Part shown: positions 30,301 through 39,908 of the stretch, piece by piece
Numbering within the stretch: position 1 is the first letter of the stretch
How the letters are laid out: each line of letters opens with the position of its first letter
Source: Lachnospiraceae bacterium
Lineage (GTDB): Bacteria; Bacillota; Clostridia; Lachnospirales; Lachnospiraceae
NCBI GenBank assembly: GCA_024403335.1
Contig: JAKSSA010000010.1
Span: 1-47,054 of the forward strand
Reading direction: 5' to 3'
Length of the DNA: 47,054 bases
Translations under genes and position numbers: made by a program
Notes under the pieces: model-generated
Told to the model about the DNA's origin: nothing
Databases searched by the model: none
What the model saw: the letters and a program-made list of their open reading frames with translations, nothing else

Positions 30301-33300
30301 CAAGAACTTACCATCACTGTTTGAAGCATAGAAGTTTGATTTATAATATCCGACAATACCACCAACATAAGAAGGTCCTGTAACAGTACCGGCAAAAATA
30401 TCCTGTATAACCTTTGGTGTATCACTGATTGCACGACCTGACTGTATTTCCACCAAACCTGCGATACCACCTGTATACATACCCGTTAAAACATCACTAC
30501 CATTGTAAATTACAGCTTTGGTAGTAATATCAGCATTGGAATAATTTGCCAAAGTACTCTGCAAACCATCTCTTCCCACTATACCACCAACTGATTCACC
30601 ACCATAAACCTCACAGTACAATGCTGCATTACTGTAAACTGAATATGGTGTTAAATTGTAGCCTGTCATATAAGTATAACCAACAACACCACCTACATAG
30701 CGGCCATTATAAGTACCTATTGTAGAATTTGTTACTATACAGTTAGCTACTGAGGTTGCACGTCCTGCAATACCACCAATGCCCTCAGCAACTGCAGTAT
30801 TACTGCCATGACTTGAGCCCTTCTTAGCATAATCATAGTAAAAACCACCAAGCCCCATCTTAGACTGGTTCTTAGTTGCTGTTGTTCTGCTTATACCAAG
30901 GAAAGCTACTGCACTCTTCCAAAGATTAATTTTATAATTATTATCTTCTATATCTTTAGGTGTTACCAAAGAAGCATTATTTTCTGCTTCTGTAATCCAT
31001 CCGTTTATTCTTGTAACAAACCTATCAAGATATCCGTCAGGACCTGATACTCCCGAAGGCTTGATAAATCTGTCATTAAAGGTTGTAACTGTTGATTCAC
31101 TTACGCTTCTGTCATAAACTGAGCCAATTACACAATCATCAACTGTACATGATTTAATGGAAGTATAATCACCACATATACCGCCAACATAATTCTGTCC
31201 GAAGATATAGCTGTTTGTTACATCCGTTGCCTGCACACCATAACGTCCTGTTGCACCACCTACAGAGTTACCAACACCAACTATAAGGCAATTATCAACA
31301 CTGCTTCGCTTTGCCATAACTTCGCCTATGTCAGTTGAAGTCAAAGTATTATAGGATGCTATTGTAACAGCACCAACACGGCCCTGACCCATAATTCCTC
31401 CAACATAGGAAGCACCTGTTATAACAGAGTTCTTTACATGTAAATCAACAGCTCTCATTGACATGAGATTGCTTGTTGCAGAAGCACATATTGCACCGGC
31501 ATAGCTATACTGTCTTGCTGAAACAAATGAATCCTCTACAGTACAGTTTTCAAAATAAGTACCGCTTTGCTGGAAACCTGCCAAAGCCGATGCATAGTTT
31601 GTCTTACCCTCAACATAGATATTCTTACCATAAACATTTAAAAGACCTGAAGTACCTGACAAACGTCCTGCAAGGCCCGCTATACCATTTCTACCTGTTG
31701 CATATACAGATAATACAGTAACATTTTCCACTGTAACATTCGAAATGATATCATATGCAGAGCCAATCGGTGCTATACATGATGAATTCTGTGCGCTGAT
31801 AGTTATATTTCTGAAAGATACATTATCTACAGCTCCGTGGATAGCGCCAAATACACCAAAACAGGTCATTACCTTAGATTTCTCTGATGCAGGCTGGCTT
31901 ATTGATATATCAACAAAGTCTATATTATTTACAGGACCTGTTGCCTGCTTAATAAAGCAGTTGTCGGTACCTGACAATGTTACACCACTTATTTTAACCT
32001 TCGCGCCTGTTCCATTTAAGGAACCTTCAATTCTATGAGCCAATATTCTGCTCTGAACAGAGTTGACAATATCCGGATCAAATTCAAGGTCTGCAAGTAT
32101 TCTTAAATTATAATACTTATTCTTATGCATACTTTCGCTAAGATAGTTGTTCCATTCCAAGGTGGTTGAAATCTCAAGGAACTGTGGAGGCAAATCTACT
32201 ACGAAATTTTCTATCTGTATAATATCAACAGTCGGATTATTTGTATATCTGTAGGTTATTGACTTTACAAAATATTTATCAAAATAATCTGTATACTGAA
32301 CATAACCCCAAACCTTGGTACCAACTACCACGCCATTTTCAACAATAGTATCAACTGAGAAATTACCAGGGGTTGCATCAATAGTAAAGCCTTCAAACTC
32401 TAAATCCGAAATGCTGTCAATTGATACATCATCACCATGTCTTATATATACACTAACCTGTGCTGCAGAATACTTATTGGCAACTTCTACTCTGTCAATT
32501 CCTATTTCCTTCTTGGCTATCGAGAAATCTCTCTGACCTGGCAAAAGTTCATTGCTGTCTGAATAAGTAAGCTTTGGCATAAGTCCCTGTGCCAATTCAT
32601 TGTTATTTACAAGGAAAGCTTCTCTCCATGCAAGTTTTGGACGAACAAGGTCGTCTTCATAACCATAAGTTGAAGGTGAAGTAAGTTCCTGATAAGAAAT
32701 AACCCTCTTATAAGCCTTTCTTGAATTTTCTGATTCAACACCCTCATTTTCAGGTACAGTAAAGGCAACTCCGTCAATAATATAATCCTCATATGCGAAC
32801 TGATTCTTACCAGTCTGCTGGGTTGTCAAATCATAATATCCAAATACAGGGCCAACATGATGTTCTTCCTCACTCATCGAACTTCTTAATACTATCTTGC
32901 CAAAGTTTACACCATATACATTGTCATAGCCTGAATCCTTTGACATATAGCCTATCATACCACCTGCATTATCAAGCAAAGTGGAAATTGTAACATCGGT
33001 ATAATAATTCTTCACATAAAGAACCGATTGTCCATAGAAACTATACGTACCAGTACCTGAAAGGTTACCAATTAAACCTCCGACATTATTATAGTTTGTA
33101 AGAATTGAGGAATGTGTTACATAAACATTCTCAACATGTGAACCATGTGCAAGATTTCCAATCAAGCCACCGATACCCGTAACATCGCTGGCTCTTGATG
33201 CATCAATCTGAAGATTATCAACATAGCAGTTAGTTATTGTTAATGTATGCTGATCTCGTCCGACCAAACCACCAAGCATAATAGATGAAGTTGTTTCAGT

Positions 33301-36300
33301 ATAATCTGTTTCAACATATGCATCTCTTACAGAACAGTTCGAAATAACAACGTTTCTGATTGTATGACCGCAAAGAATACCTGCATAACGGCTTACATAT
33401 TCATATTTTGCACCGGTTATGTGAATATTATCAAGTCTTCCGCCATCCATAAGTCTTGAAACAAAACCGGTAGCTTCAGTTGAAGAAGCTTCATCACAAT
33501 AAATATTCTCTATAAACAAATCCTTTATAAGACCTGTTACCTCATAGAAAACATATCTCGTTGCACCAAGATTAATATTCTTAAGAGTATGTCCGTTACC
33601 GTCAAACTCTCCTGTAAAAGTCTTTTCTGTACTGCTTATATAAACTCTGTAATCATTTATCGGAACATCGTCAAAGTCAATATCATAATAAAGCCTGTAA
33701 TTCTGTCCCATATTATCCTTAATTGCCGAGAATTCCTGAACTGTTCTTACAGGGCAATAGAAAGAGATATTAAATTTAAATGGTTCATTAAGATTTGAGG
33801 TATATACTCTCGCATTTCCTGACAAAGAATATGTGAAAGAATTCACCTTATATTCTGAAACATAAACTGTAGGATGTGACAATCTTGTTAATACATAAGT
33901 AAAGCCGTTAACAGTTTCCTGATTAAGTACCTGTGAAGAAACACCATCAACATCTACAGTCCTAATTCTGAAACCATTAGGATTATAGAAAGAGAATTCT
34001 ACTTCTGCTTCATTATCCTGTTCAGGTGTCTTAATCACTGCATTCAAAAGCTTAATTGTGTTCTGTCCTGCATCAGATTCAAACAAGGGCACATATTCCT
34101 GTACAGGCATACATTCAGGCCAGTAAAGGTGTGGATACATACCTACAGATACCGGTGATAAATCAAAGGCGTTCTTTGTAGTAGTATTATCGCTGTTAAA
34201 CAAATTGTCATAGAAATTTACATCTAAAAGAAGTTCCTTGTTAATTGCTTTTGAGGAAGTTACATCAGGATAGCTTAATTTAGAACAAAAATAGGTGGAT
34301 TCTGTCTTACCACTTTGGAAAGTTATGGTTACAGGGTCAATATCTGCAGCTACAACTCCTCCGTAGGTTACATCACCAACAGCAAAACAATTTCTTACAA
34401 TACCACCGATATTGCTTGCTACAAGTAAGTTTGCTTTATCATCTGCTGATCTTCTTGCTCTTCCTTCAGCATTAATAATTGAATAACAGTTTTCTACAAT
34501 ACCTCGGTTAGACATTGCCAAAGGTGCAAAGTTATAATCAGTGTTATAATTAGTCTGAGCATTATTTGCAGCTGTATCCGTTGCCTGTGCTCTTACATTA
34601 ACATAATACTCCTCAAGATTTTCAAGAGTGTCAATAATTGAAAGCTTTGCATCATCTGTAGTATAAGCATAACCATTTCTTATAGTTCCGTAATTGTAAG
34701 CAGCTATCTGGCTTCCAAGTCTTATAAATCTTGCATCACCTATATACTTTACAACAAAGTTTTCAATAATACCTGTGTTATAGTTGTTATATACAACTTC
34801 ACCGCAGCATTCTACCAAGTCAGTATTTGGCTTAACAGTCGCACTTATCGGTCCTGCTGCAGTTTCATAAGTAATTTCACGAAGATACAAAAGATTGCTT
34901 ATCGTACCATAGTTGTTGTACACCAAACGAACAGCCGTTGAATTTACAGTTGTTTCACTAAAGTCGTCTCTTGATTTATAAACCATATTCTTCAAAACAC
35001 CATTCGGGCCTAATGTATGAATAATATAGTTATTCATGTTATGCTGAACGGAATGCCCATTAAAGTCAATGGTTCCGTTAAAGTTCTGGGTTGCAGTGAT
35101 ATTAGCATTATTTACAATCAAATCACAGTTTACAAAATAATGTCCGTCAAGATTAATACTTATATCCAGGAAATCATCATAAGAATTAATAGGAATCAGA
35201 ATATTATCTGTTTCAAACTGAACTGTGTTAATAAGTACCTGATAACCACCTATATCTACCCAAAGCTCTAACTTGTAATATTTATTTCCTTCTACAGGAA
35301 GTAAGAAGTTATTCTTCAAATTAGCAGAATCTGATTCGAAGGTATAGCTTTCCAAAAGAATGCCTCTTACACCATCAGTGTAATCATAGCAATTCATCTT
35401 CTTAACTCCTTCAACCTCTGTATCCTCCACCTGATGGAATCTTGTAGAATCCCAATTAAAAGACATTCTTTCTGTTGCTCTTGAGAATACTCTTACGTAG
35501 TAAGAAGAAAGCTGTAATCTTGAATCTGCACTGTTATCAATTGAAATATCAATGTTTGCATTATAAGCAGAACCATTTTCTGTCGGATATGAATGGAAAG
35601 TAACACCATAAAAATGGTAAACTCCGCCTGTTGTTTCTCCTGTATTTGTCATCTTAAGATAAAGTGTCTGCTTACCTGTAAGTCTTTCGTTAAAAGTAAG
35701 CTCCTTACCTGTCCAATAACATCTGTTAATATTGGTATTGGGAAGTTTCAACACAAGCTCTTCTGAAATAGGTTCTGCAGAAGGATTAGTAGCCGGATTT
35801 TCCTTATAAACCTGATATGATGTATACCACTTATTAGATGAGGTATACAAACCAAGCTCCATGGCATTATAGTATTTATCACCAAAATCCACATCAAGCT
35901 TTACAACACCACTATCTACACCAGTTCCTGACAGATAATATTTTCCTGATGAAGAAGCTCTAGTCAGTTTATTTGAAGGACTTGAATATACCTTTGTAAT
36001 CAAAGGATAATCACTGTCTTTCAATACATAATTTGCTGCTTTGGTGCTTGTTCTGTTATCGCACCTTACAACCAGTTCAGGCTCAACATCTGCTGCATCA
36101 GTTACCCCTATCATTGTTATTTCGCCTGAAAAAACCTGTCCTGTCTGTAATTCAAGCGGTGTTCTTCTGTCATTTACAAAAAGTTCTCTGTTCAATACTA
36201 CTGTAGATTCGTTTTGTCCGTAATTGTAAGTTGGTGCAAAGAATCTTATTGTATAAAGGTTATGATTTTCCAATGCATCAAAACGAATCTCATCTATCGT

Positions 36301-39300
36301 ATGAGCCTGATTAATCTTCTTTATATCAAGTATCTGTTTGTTCTGATTGTAAAGATAAGCATAGACAGGGTATTCGGTAATAGCTCTGTCAGGGTCAACA
36401 ATTCCCACACCAAAGAGAGATATAAAGTTGCTTGCCGCATAGTATGTATCCATGGCAATCTTTGCTTCTTCCCTGTTTGTAGTGAATGAATCCGGCTTGT
36501 AAATTACCGTTACTTTTCTGTCATTACTTCCGATTCTGGCATATGCTTCTATAACAAGCATATACTTTGTATTATGATTTAAATTACCTAAAGCTACTGT
36601 CAAAGCTCTTGGTAAAGCTACTTCATTGCCGCCATCATCATATGTGATTTCATTTGTTCTGAAGCTTTCTAAATCATCCGCACTAAGCCTTAATCTTCCA
36701 CCAAAGCTTTCTTCACTAAATGTATAATTTTCATCTGAAACTGAATGAACGGCATATGAGGTCTTGATATACTGATTGTCATTCCTTGAATATTCATAGA
36801 CTCCAACAGTTATATTTGAAATAACATCCTTTAAAAGCTGATTGGTCTTTTTATTATTAAAGGAAATAGTAAACTGAGCCTCTTTGTCAGTCATTCTGTC
36901 CTCTGTTATATCAAAGGTTGCTGTGCCTAATGAAGTAAAGGCTGCTGTCGTTACCTTCGTCTCTGCAAGCTTCTCCTCACAATGCCATCTTTGATCTAAT
37001 GGTGCATCATCTGCATAGTCATTGATATCATAATCACCAAATACTCTGATATAATAAAGAGTCTGATCATCTAAAGAATCAAAATGTATTTCTGATTTTC
37101 CAGTGCTATCAAAGCTTAAAGGATGGGCAGTATCAACTACAGATTGTCCATTAATTTTAACAGAGGATTCTATTACATTGCCCCATCTGTCATATACTGA
37201 ATAATATATATTCCTGCATTCTGCATTGTCAGGATTGCTAATCTCTGCAACAAGTTTAAGACTCATTACCTTATTTTCAGCAACCTTAAATTTAATACTT
37301 GGTGCATCCATACAAGTAGACTGATATCCCTGATAAGGAATATCTATTGGAATCTCATTTCCATATTTATCGATGGCCTTAAAAGTATATTTATATCTTG
37401 TACTTGGTGCAAGGTTTGAAGATGTAGTCAAAGTAAACAGCTTACCTGTCCTTACATTATAAAGATTGGTTCCTGATACAAGATAAGTTTTTGTATCACT
37501 TGAATTGTTAACATTTTCAACCTTGATTTCCATTCTTGACAAATAAGCTATGGATTCAAAATATGCTTCAGGGTTTTCAAGCACCTGAACAATACCGATA
37601 TTCTGTATCTGTAATTTCTTTGAGAACTTGGCTCCGTTTTCAAAAGTCAGCTTCAAAGATTCCATAGATGAAATCGGTTTTGTTCTGCAAGGGAAAGTAC
37701 CAATGCTTCTGTATTGAGGATAATTATCATTATCTACATAATTATATTCAACTGTTACCGTATAATTGGTATCAGCTCTCAAAGGACCAAGATTTACCGC
37801 ACTTGTTCCATTATATTGCTTAACAAGTACTGTTTTATTAGCTTCATCTTTTACCGTAAACTGTAAAAATCTTGAAGCACACAAATATCTTCCGTATTCA
37901 ATTTGCATATCCTTAAAAGATATGGTGTAAACAGAGGTTGTAAGTTCTCCAAGTGTAATTACAGGTTCATGCCATTCAGGATGAACATGTGGCCTTGCCT
38001 CATATGCACTTGTGACTCTTGGCAAAGGCGTTGATGTAGGTCTTGGAGATATAGGTGCAGGAGGAATCGGTGTAGGTACTGAATCCGGATCTGCAGGCTC
38101 CGGTGTATAATTGGGGTCCAAAGTAGGTGTCGGACGCTTGGTGTTTGTAGGTCTTGGCGTGCTTGTAGGCAAAGGAGCCTTTGTAGGTCTGTCAAGATCA
38201 CCCTCACCTGTTGAACCACCTGTAATTATATAAGGTGTATTTGTAGGTCTTGGCGTATTAGTCGGCTTTCTTGTAGAAGTCGGAACAGGTGTAGAAGTTG
38301 GACGGGGAGTAAAGGTTGGTCTTGGTGTCCTCGTCGGTGGGATGGTAGGAGTCGCTCCCGGAATGGTACCACTCTCTTCTTCATCTTCATCAGGATAATT
38401 TGTATTACTTCCATAAGGGTCATAGCTTGGAGATACATAATCAGTAGGAGTTGGTGTTGGAATAGGCGCTGATGTTAATGACGGAATTGTTTCTTCTCCG
38501 CCATCTTCCATTCCACTACCCTCTTCTGAAGGCTTCAAAGCAGGTGTTGCCGTAAAAGTCGGAGTAGGTGTTTTGGTAGGAAGCAAAGTTTGTGTTGTCA
38601 CAGGATTTGCTTCACCTGTTATTTTAGGTTCAGTAACCACATCAGGTGTCGGAGTAACCTTATCATTTCCACCCGGAATATGTATATTCTCTCCTGCTTC
38701 ACGAGTAATTGAAGGGTCCATCGTCATTAGCGGTTCTAATGTAATAGAAGGGTCCATTGTAACTATTGGCAAAGGAGAAATCTCCAAAGTAATAATTGGT
38801 GCCAATGTATTTTCAGGTGTAGGAGTTGAAGTCGGTTCCAAAGTAGGTGTTGCAGTCAGTTTGATTGCTGTCGGCTTTACGGTTGGGGTCGGTGTTTCTT
38901 CAGCTTCTCCTGTAAATACAGGCATAGGTGTTGCTGTTATACCTTTATTGGGAAGTTCAGCTTTCTGGCTGTATAAACCTAATCTTTCGAGAAAATCAAG
39001 ATATGTAAAGCTTACCTTTCCTATAGTAATCTTTGCAAATGCTGCCACTTTATCCAAAGAATTAAGAACAAGCTTGCCATTGTCATAAGAATAATAAACA
39101 ATTGAATCAAGATTAAAATTAATAATTGAGTGTTGAGGAATAACGCCCTCATTAGTATATGAACCTGTAACTGATGCATCAAAAGTGTTCATATAAAGAC
39201 CGTTTCCAAGATTAACAAGCATAAATTCTTCTCTGTATGCCTGTTCCATATCTCCGTTAAAGGTAATACCACTGCTTAAATAAAGTCCCTCGTATACCTC

Positions 39301-39693
39301 AACATAATTGAAGTCTGCTGTTATCAAACTTGCCATTCCATTTGTAAACATCAAAGCGGTAGCATCATTTATATACAGAGGATAACTTACACTAACCTCT
39401 GTATCAGCTGAATTTTCACCTACATAGTATTTTCCGCCTTTTTCATAAAGGTAATTTCCGGCTTCACAGCTTGCAAGACGAATATCATTGGTTCCATCTT
39501 CAGCATTCGGATCATAATTTACAAGATTCTGATAAATTCCCTCTTCCGGAACAAAAGCACCATCATTTGAAATAACAAGTTTTACCTCATAATTGTCACG
39601 CGTAAGAATAATAACCGCAACAACAATAAGCAAGCCTGTTATCAGGCTTACTGCAAGCTTTAATGCCAAATTGTTATGTGGTTTATTCTTCAT
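27358..39693 (-). CDS. Giant 4,111-aa surface protein, bitopic, with beta-helix/GLUG modules
   Basis: Not a named family as a whole. Order: short basic N-terminus and membrane segment (about 11-31); an N-terminal domain (35-235) resembling the extracellular domains of the two upstream membrane proteins; a Thr/Pro-rich spacer (about 255-565); several fibronectin-III-like beta domains (about 585-1500); three stretches of right-handed beta-helix/GLUG sequence (about 1520-1780, 1990-2260, 2490-3160) with motifs such as FDGNGHTLKNI, IGGLIGNL and YVGGIVGYY; a beta-rich region (about 3340-3590); an acidic Ser/Asn linker (about 3740-3930); a charged helix (about 3980-4020); a C-terminal membrane segment (about 4079-4101) and the tail RRREEKDEA. 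No LPXTG. Start ATG 39693 follows AAGGAAA. Confidence 0.9.
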   Translation of the reverse strand: MKNKPHNNLALKLAVSLITGLLIVVAVIILTRDNYEVKLVISNDGAFVPEEGIYQNLVNYDPNAEDGTNDIRLASCEAGNYLYEKGGKYYVGENSADTEVSVSYPLYINDATALMFTNGMASLITADFNYVEVYEGLYLSSGITFNGDMEQAYREEFMLVNLGNGLYMNTFDASVTGSYTNEGVIPQHSIINFNLDSIVYYSYDNGKLVLNSLDKVAAFAKITIGKVSFTYLDFLERLGLYSQKAELPNKGITATPMPVFTGEAEETPTPTVKPTAIKLTATPTLEPTSTPTPENTLAPIITLEISPLPIVTMDPSITLEPLMTMDPSITREAGENIHIPGGNDKVTPTPDVVTEPKITGEANPVTTQTLLPTKTPTPTFTATPALKPSEEGSGMEDGGEETIPSLTSAPIPTPTPTDYVSPSYDPYGSNTNYPDEDEEESGTIPGATPTIPPTRTPRPTFTPRPTSTPVPTSTRKPTNTPRPTNTPYIITGGSTGEGDLDRPTKAPLPTSTPRPTNTKRPTPTLDPNYTPEPADPDSVPTPIPPAPISPRPTSTPLPRVTSAYEARPHVHPEWHEPVITLGELTTSVYTISFKDMQIEYGRYLCASRFLQFTVKDEANKTVLVKQYNGTSAVNLGPLRADTNYTVTVEYNYVDNDNYPQYRSIGTFPCRTKPISSMESLKLTFENGAKFSKKLQIQNIGIVQVLENPEAYFESIAYLSRMEIKVENVNNSSDTKTYLVSGTNLYNVRTGKLFTLTTSSNLAPSTRYKYTFKAIDKYGNEIPIDIPYQGYQSTCMDAPSIKFKVAENKVMSLKLVAEISNPDNAECRNIYYSVYDRWGNVIESSVKINGQSVVDTAHPLSFDSTGKSEIHFDSLDDQTLYYIRVFGDYDINDYADDAPLDQRWHCEEKLAETKVTTAAFTSLGTATFDITEDRMTDKEAQFTISFNNKKTNQLLKDVISNITVGVYEYSRNDNQYIKTSYAVHSVSDENYTFSEESFGGRLRLSADDLESFRTNEITYDDGGNEVALPRALTVALGNLNHNTKYMLVIEAYARIGSNDRKVTVIYKPDSFTTNREEAKIAMDTYYAASNFISLFGVGIVDPDRAITEYPVYAYLYNQNKQILDIKKINQAHTIDEIRFDALENHNLYTIRFFAPTYNYGQNESTVVLNRELFVNDRRTPLELQTGQVFSGEITMIGVTDAADVEPELVVRCDNRTSTKAANYVLKDSDYPLITKVYSSPSNKLTRASSSGKYYLSGTGVDSGVVKLDVDFGDKYYNAMELGLYTSSNKWYTSYQVYKENPATNPSAEPISEELVLKLPNTNINRCYWTGKELTFNERLTGKQTLYLKMTNTGETTGGVYHFYGVTFHSYPTENGSAYNANIDISIDNSADSRLQLSSYYVRVFSRATERMSFNWDSTRFHQVEDTEVEGVKKMNCYDYTDGVRGILLESYTFESDSANLKNNFLLPVEGNKYYKLELWVDIGGYQVLINTVQFETDNILIPINSYDDFLDISINLDGHYFVNCDLIVNNANITATQNFNGTIDFNGHSVQHNMNNYIIHTLGPNGVLKNMVYKSRDDFSETTVNSTAVRLVYNNYGTISNLLYLREITYETAAGPISATVKPNTDLVECCGEVVYNNYNTGIIENFVVKYIGDARFIRLGSQIAAYNYGTIRNGYAYTTDDAKLSIIDTLENLEEYYVNVRAQATDTAANNAQTNYNTDYNFAPLAMSNRGIVENCYSIINAEGRARRSADDKANLLVASNIGGIVRNCFAVGDVTYGGVVAADIDPVTITFQSGKTESTYFCSKLSYPDVTSSKAINKELLLDVNFYDNLFNSDNTTTKNAFDLSPVSVGMYPHLYWPECMPVQEYVPLFESDAGQNTIKLLNAVIKTPEQDNEAEVEFSFYNPNGFRIRTVDVDGVSSQVLNQETVNGFTYVLTRLSHPTVYVSEYKVNSFTYSLSGNARVYTSNLNEPFKFNISFYCPVRTVQEFSAIKDNMGQNYRLYYDIDFDDVPINDYRVYISSTEKTFTGEFDGNGHTLKNINLGATRYVFYEVTGLIKDLFIENIYCDEASSTEATGFVSRLMDGGRLDNIHITGAKYEYVSRYAGILCGHTIRNVVISNCSVRDAYVETDYTETTSSIMLGGLVGRDQHTLTITNCYVDNLQIDASRASDVTGIGGLIGNLAHGSHVENVYVTHSSILTNYNNVGGLIGNLSGTGTYSFYGQSVLYVKNYYTDVTISTLLDNAGGMIGYMSKDSGYDNVYGVNFGKIVLRSSMSEEEHHVGPVFGYYDLTTQQTGKNQFAYEDYIIDGVAFTVPENEGVESENSRKAYKRVISYQELTSPSTYGYEDDLVRPKLAWREAFLVNNNELAQGLMPKLTYSDSNELLPGQRDFSIAKKEIGIDRVEVANKYSAAQVSVYIRHGDDVSIDSISDLEFEGFTIDATPGNFSVDTIVENGVVVGTKVWGYVQYTDYFDKYFVKSITYRYTNNPTVDIIQIENFVVDLPPQFLEISTTLEWNNYLSESMHKNKYYNLRILADLEFDPDIVNSVQSRILAHRIEGSLNGTGAKVKISGVTLSGTDNCFIKQATGPVNNIDFVDISISQPASEKSKVMTCFGVFGAIHGAVDNVSFRNITISAQNSSCIAPIGSAYDIISNVTVENVTVLSVYATGRNGIAGLAGRLSGTSGLLNVYGKNIYVEGKTNYASALAGFQQSGTYFENCTVEDSFVSARQYSYAGAICASATSNLMSMRAVDLHVKNSVITGASYVGGIMGQGRVGAVTIASYNTLTSTDIGEVMAKRSSVDNCLIVGVGNSVGGATGRYGVQATDVTNSYIFGQNYVGGICGDYTSIKSCTVDDCVIGSVYDRSVSESTVTTFNDRFIKPSGVSGPDGYLDRFVTRINGWITEAENNASLVTPKDIEDNNYKINLWKSAVAFLGISRTTATKNQSKMGLGGFYYDYAKKGSSHGSNTAVAEGIGGIAGRATSVANCIVTNSTIGTYNGRYVGGVVGYTYMTGYNLTPYSVYSNAALYCEVYGGESVGGIVGRDGLQSTLANYSNADITTKAVIYNGSDVLTGMYTGGIAGLVEIQSGRAISDTPKVIQDIFAGTVTGPSYVGGIVGYYKSNFYASNSDGKFLMLGTVNITSNTGIGNMLYNAPASARKYSLVKSLIGEEAVVERNGVPVVTAASYVSNNRTIAETVTASTLARKDTYVNVLGFRDDTQFFTDNTNYKYMYWDYTDVSSGYLPYIRMVASNNYDRATAYELMPNQVENRIAIPGYDFPIVGFSLFSTARMGARRAEKVEACIYASSADTINVDFSKVDEYAEYELLADDVVIASGNVTERTMTFVYDFQSDLTLAVSSDGGLFVEDYYVEDLRRTVMAAGYNCYYIVGDGVDGTAGKINGNFVNLHSGYMLGADGKVYNTDGSVRQTARRVGQQVMTIPMHQGYYENKKIDTFKTYSVITENGNVSIQNDVIFFTDGVSLQAIRQSDSIKNDSFIIYGADKEYFAALSKDGYIISLLDENFKLPEDFDNSEIYMMSNSNNLETPYCIVRYSNGGVWAFNFITGETVLTANNVSPVARMNLFSMFSGNVPSNRATVAASYNSTKELEDMLSNSMLSIGRYSSMDYDDEKSKINSDYVDEYFVNGTFSGLENDGINMGALADKQANENAGNGMNGIGATTNFDTDNTKALPGNLDTLEVLKSMLAMTEADSVNTTKVLSLENNTNTITEVADLSAYGFGKVNTENAALVYNYISGNARVEGQNLIGGTHISDALAEVNDIKPSDELTQPKDSKNEMTGEKVSSEVNENNEIKNSVTEDIREEKNESLSDNGEHEAWHINDNVNSEEIKDTTDNTADNTVDASYEGSGDVSEDITEDPTNDSASEEIKALTENEVKADEVASDISASDKLEENFDIQETVDSIESMEEDISSLMPEEIDSALYDKAKIEINGNGDNRRHDTANYKDDLGANVYVDEEFKDEIRTTVFVNDELSRELLIASMKAEMERRMEEAKTMAIKEANTQFISVYNASEGNYELYDLEELIKADETIDNIKSMEEKVANAGVSLSGKTNFRAKQSGKDRGITNGVILTVLTAAVALLLTISLILRRREEKDEA
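38010..38930 (-). other. Thr/Pro-rich low-complexity spacer in the giant protein
   Basis: About 300 codons dominated by TPTPT, PTSTP and RPTNTPRPT patterns, with short unrelated inserts. Such stretches span the cell wall in many Gram-positive surface proteins. The near-repetitive DNA makes length variation likely. The long plus-strand open frame opposite (38573-39088) is a by-product of this composition. Confidence 0.9.
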
Positions 39694-39908
39694 TTAATCT
39701 GTTTCCTTATAGCTTTTTTATAAGCTTTAATTACTTTTTTTCCTTGTTATTTTATAAGCTTTAATTACACTTTTTAACCTATATTATTTTTGAACCTAAA
39801 AAGCTCATACACTGTTTATATAATTTGTTCGTACCTGTTTATTCACATAAAAACATATAATATTTTTAATATCTGACAGGTTAAATAATATTTAATTTAA
39901 TATATGCA
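39694..39908 (-). promoter_or_regulatory. AT-rich leader of the giant gene with a duplicated RBS-proximal unit
   Basis: 215 bp without a gene. On the minus strand GTAATTAAAGCTTATAAAA occurs twice (plus-strand 39716-39734 and 39750-39768, 34 bp apart), each copy followed by an AAGGAAA sequence; only the second precedes the ATG. TATTATATG-like boxes near 39860 could be a -10, but no good -35 is seen. An internal promoter is possible, not demonstrated. Confidence 0.4.

Noticed and set aside
38573-39088. 171-aa plus-strand open frame
   Set aside because: Mirror of the Thr/Pro-rich coding stretch on the minus strand; the product is Val/Gly/Ser-biased low complexity with no family features.
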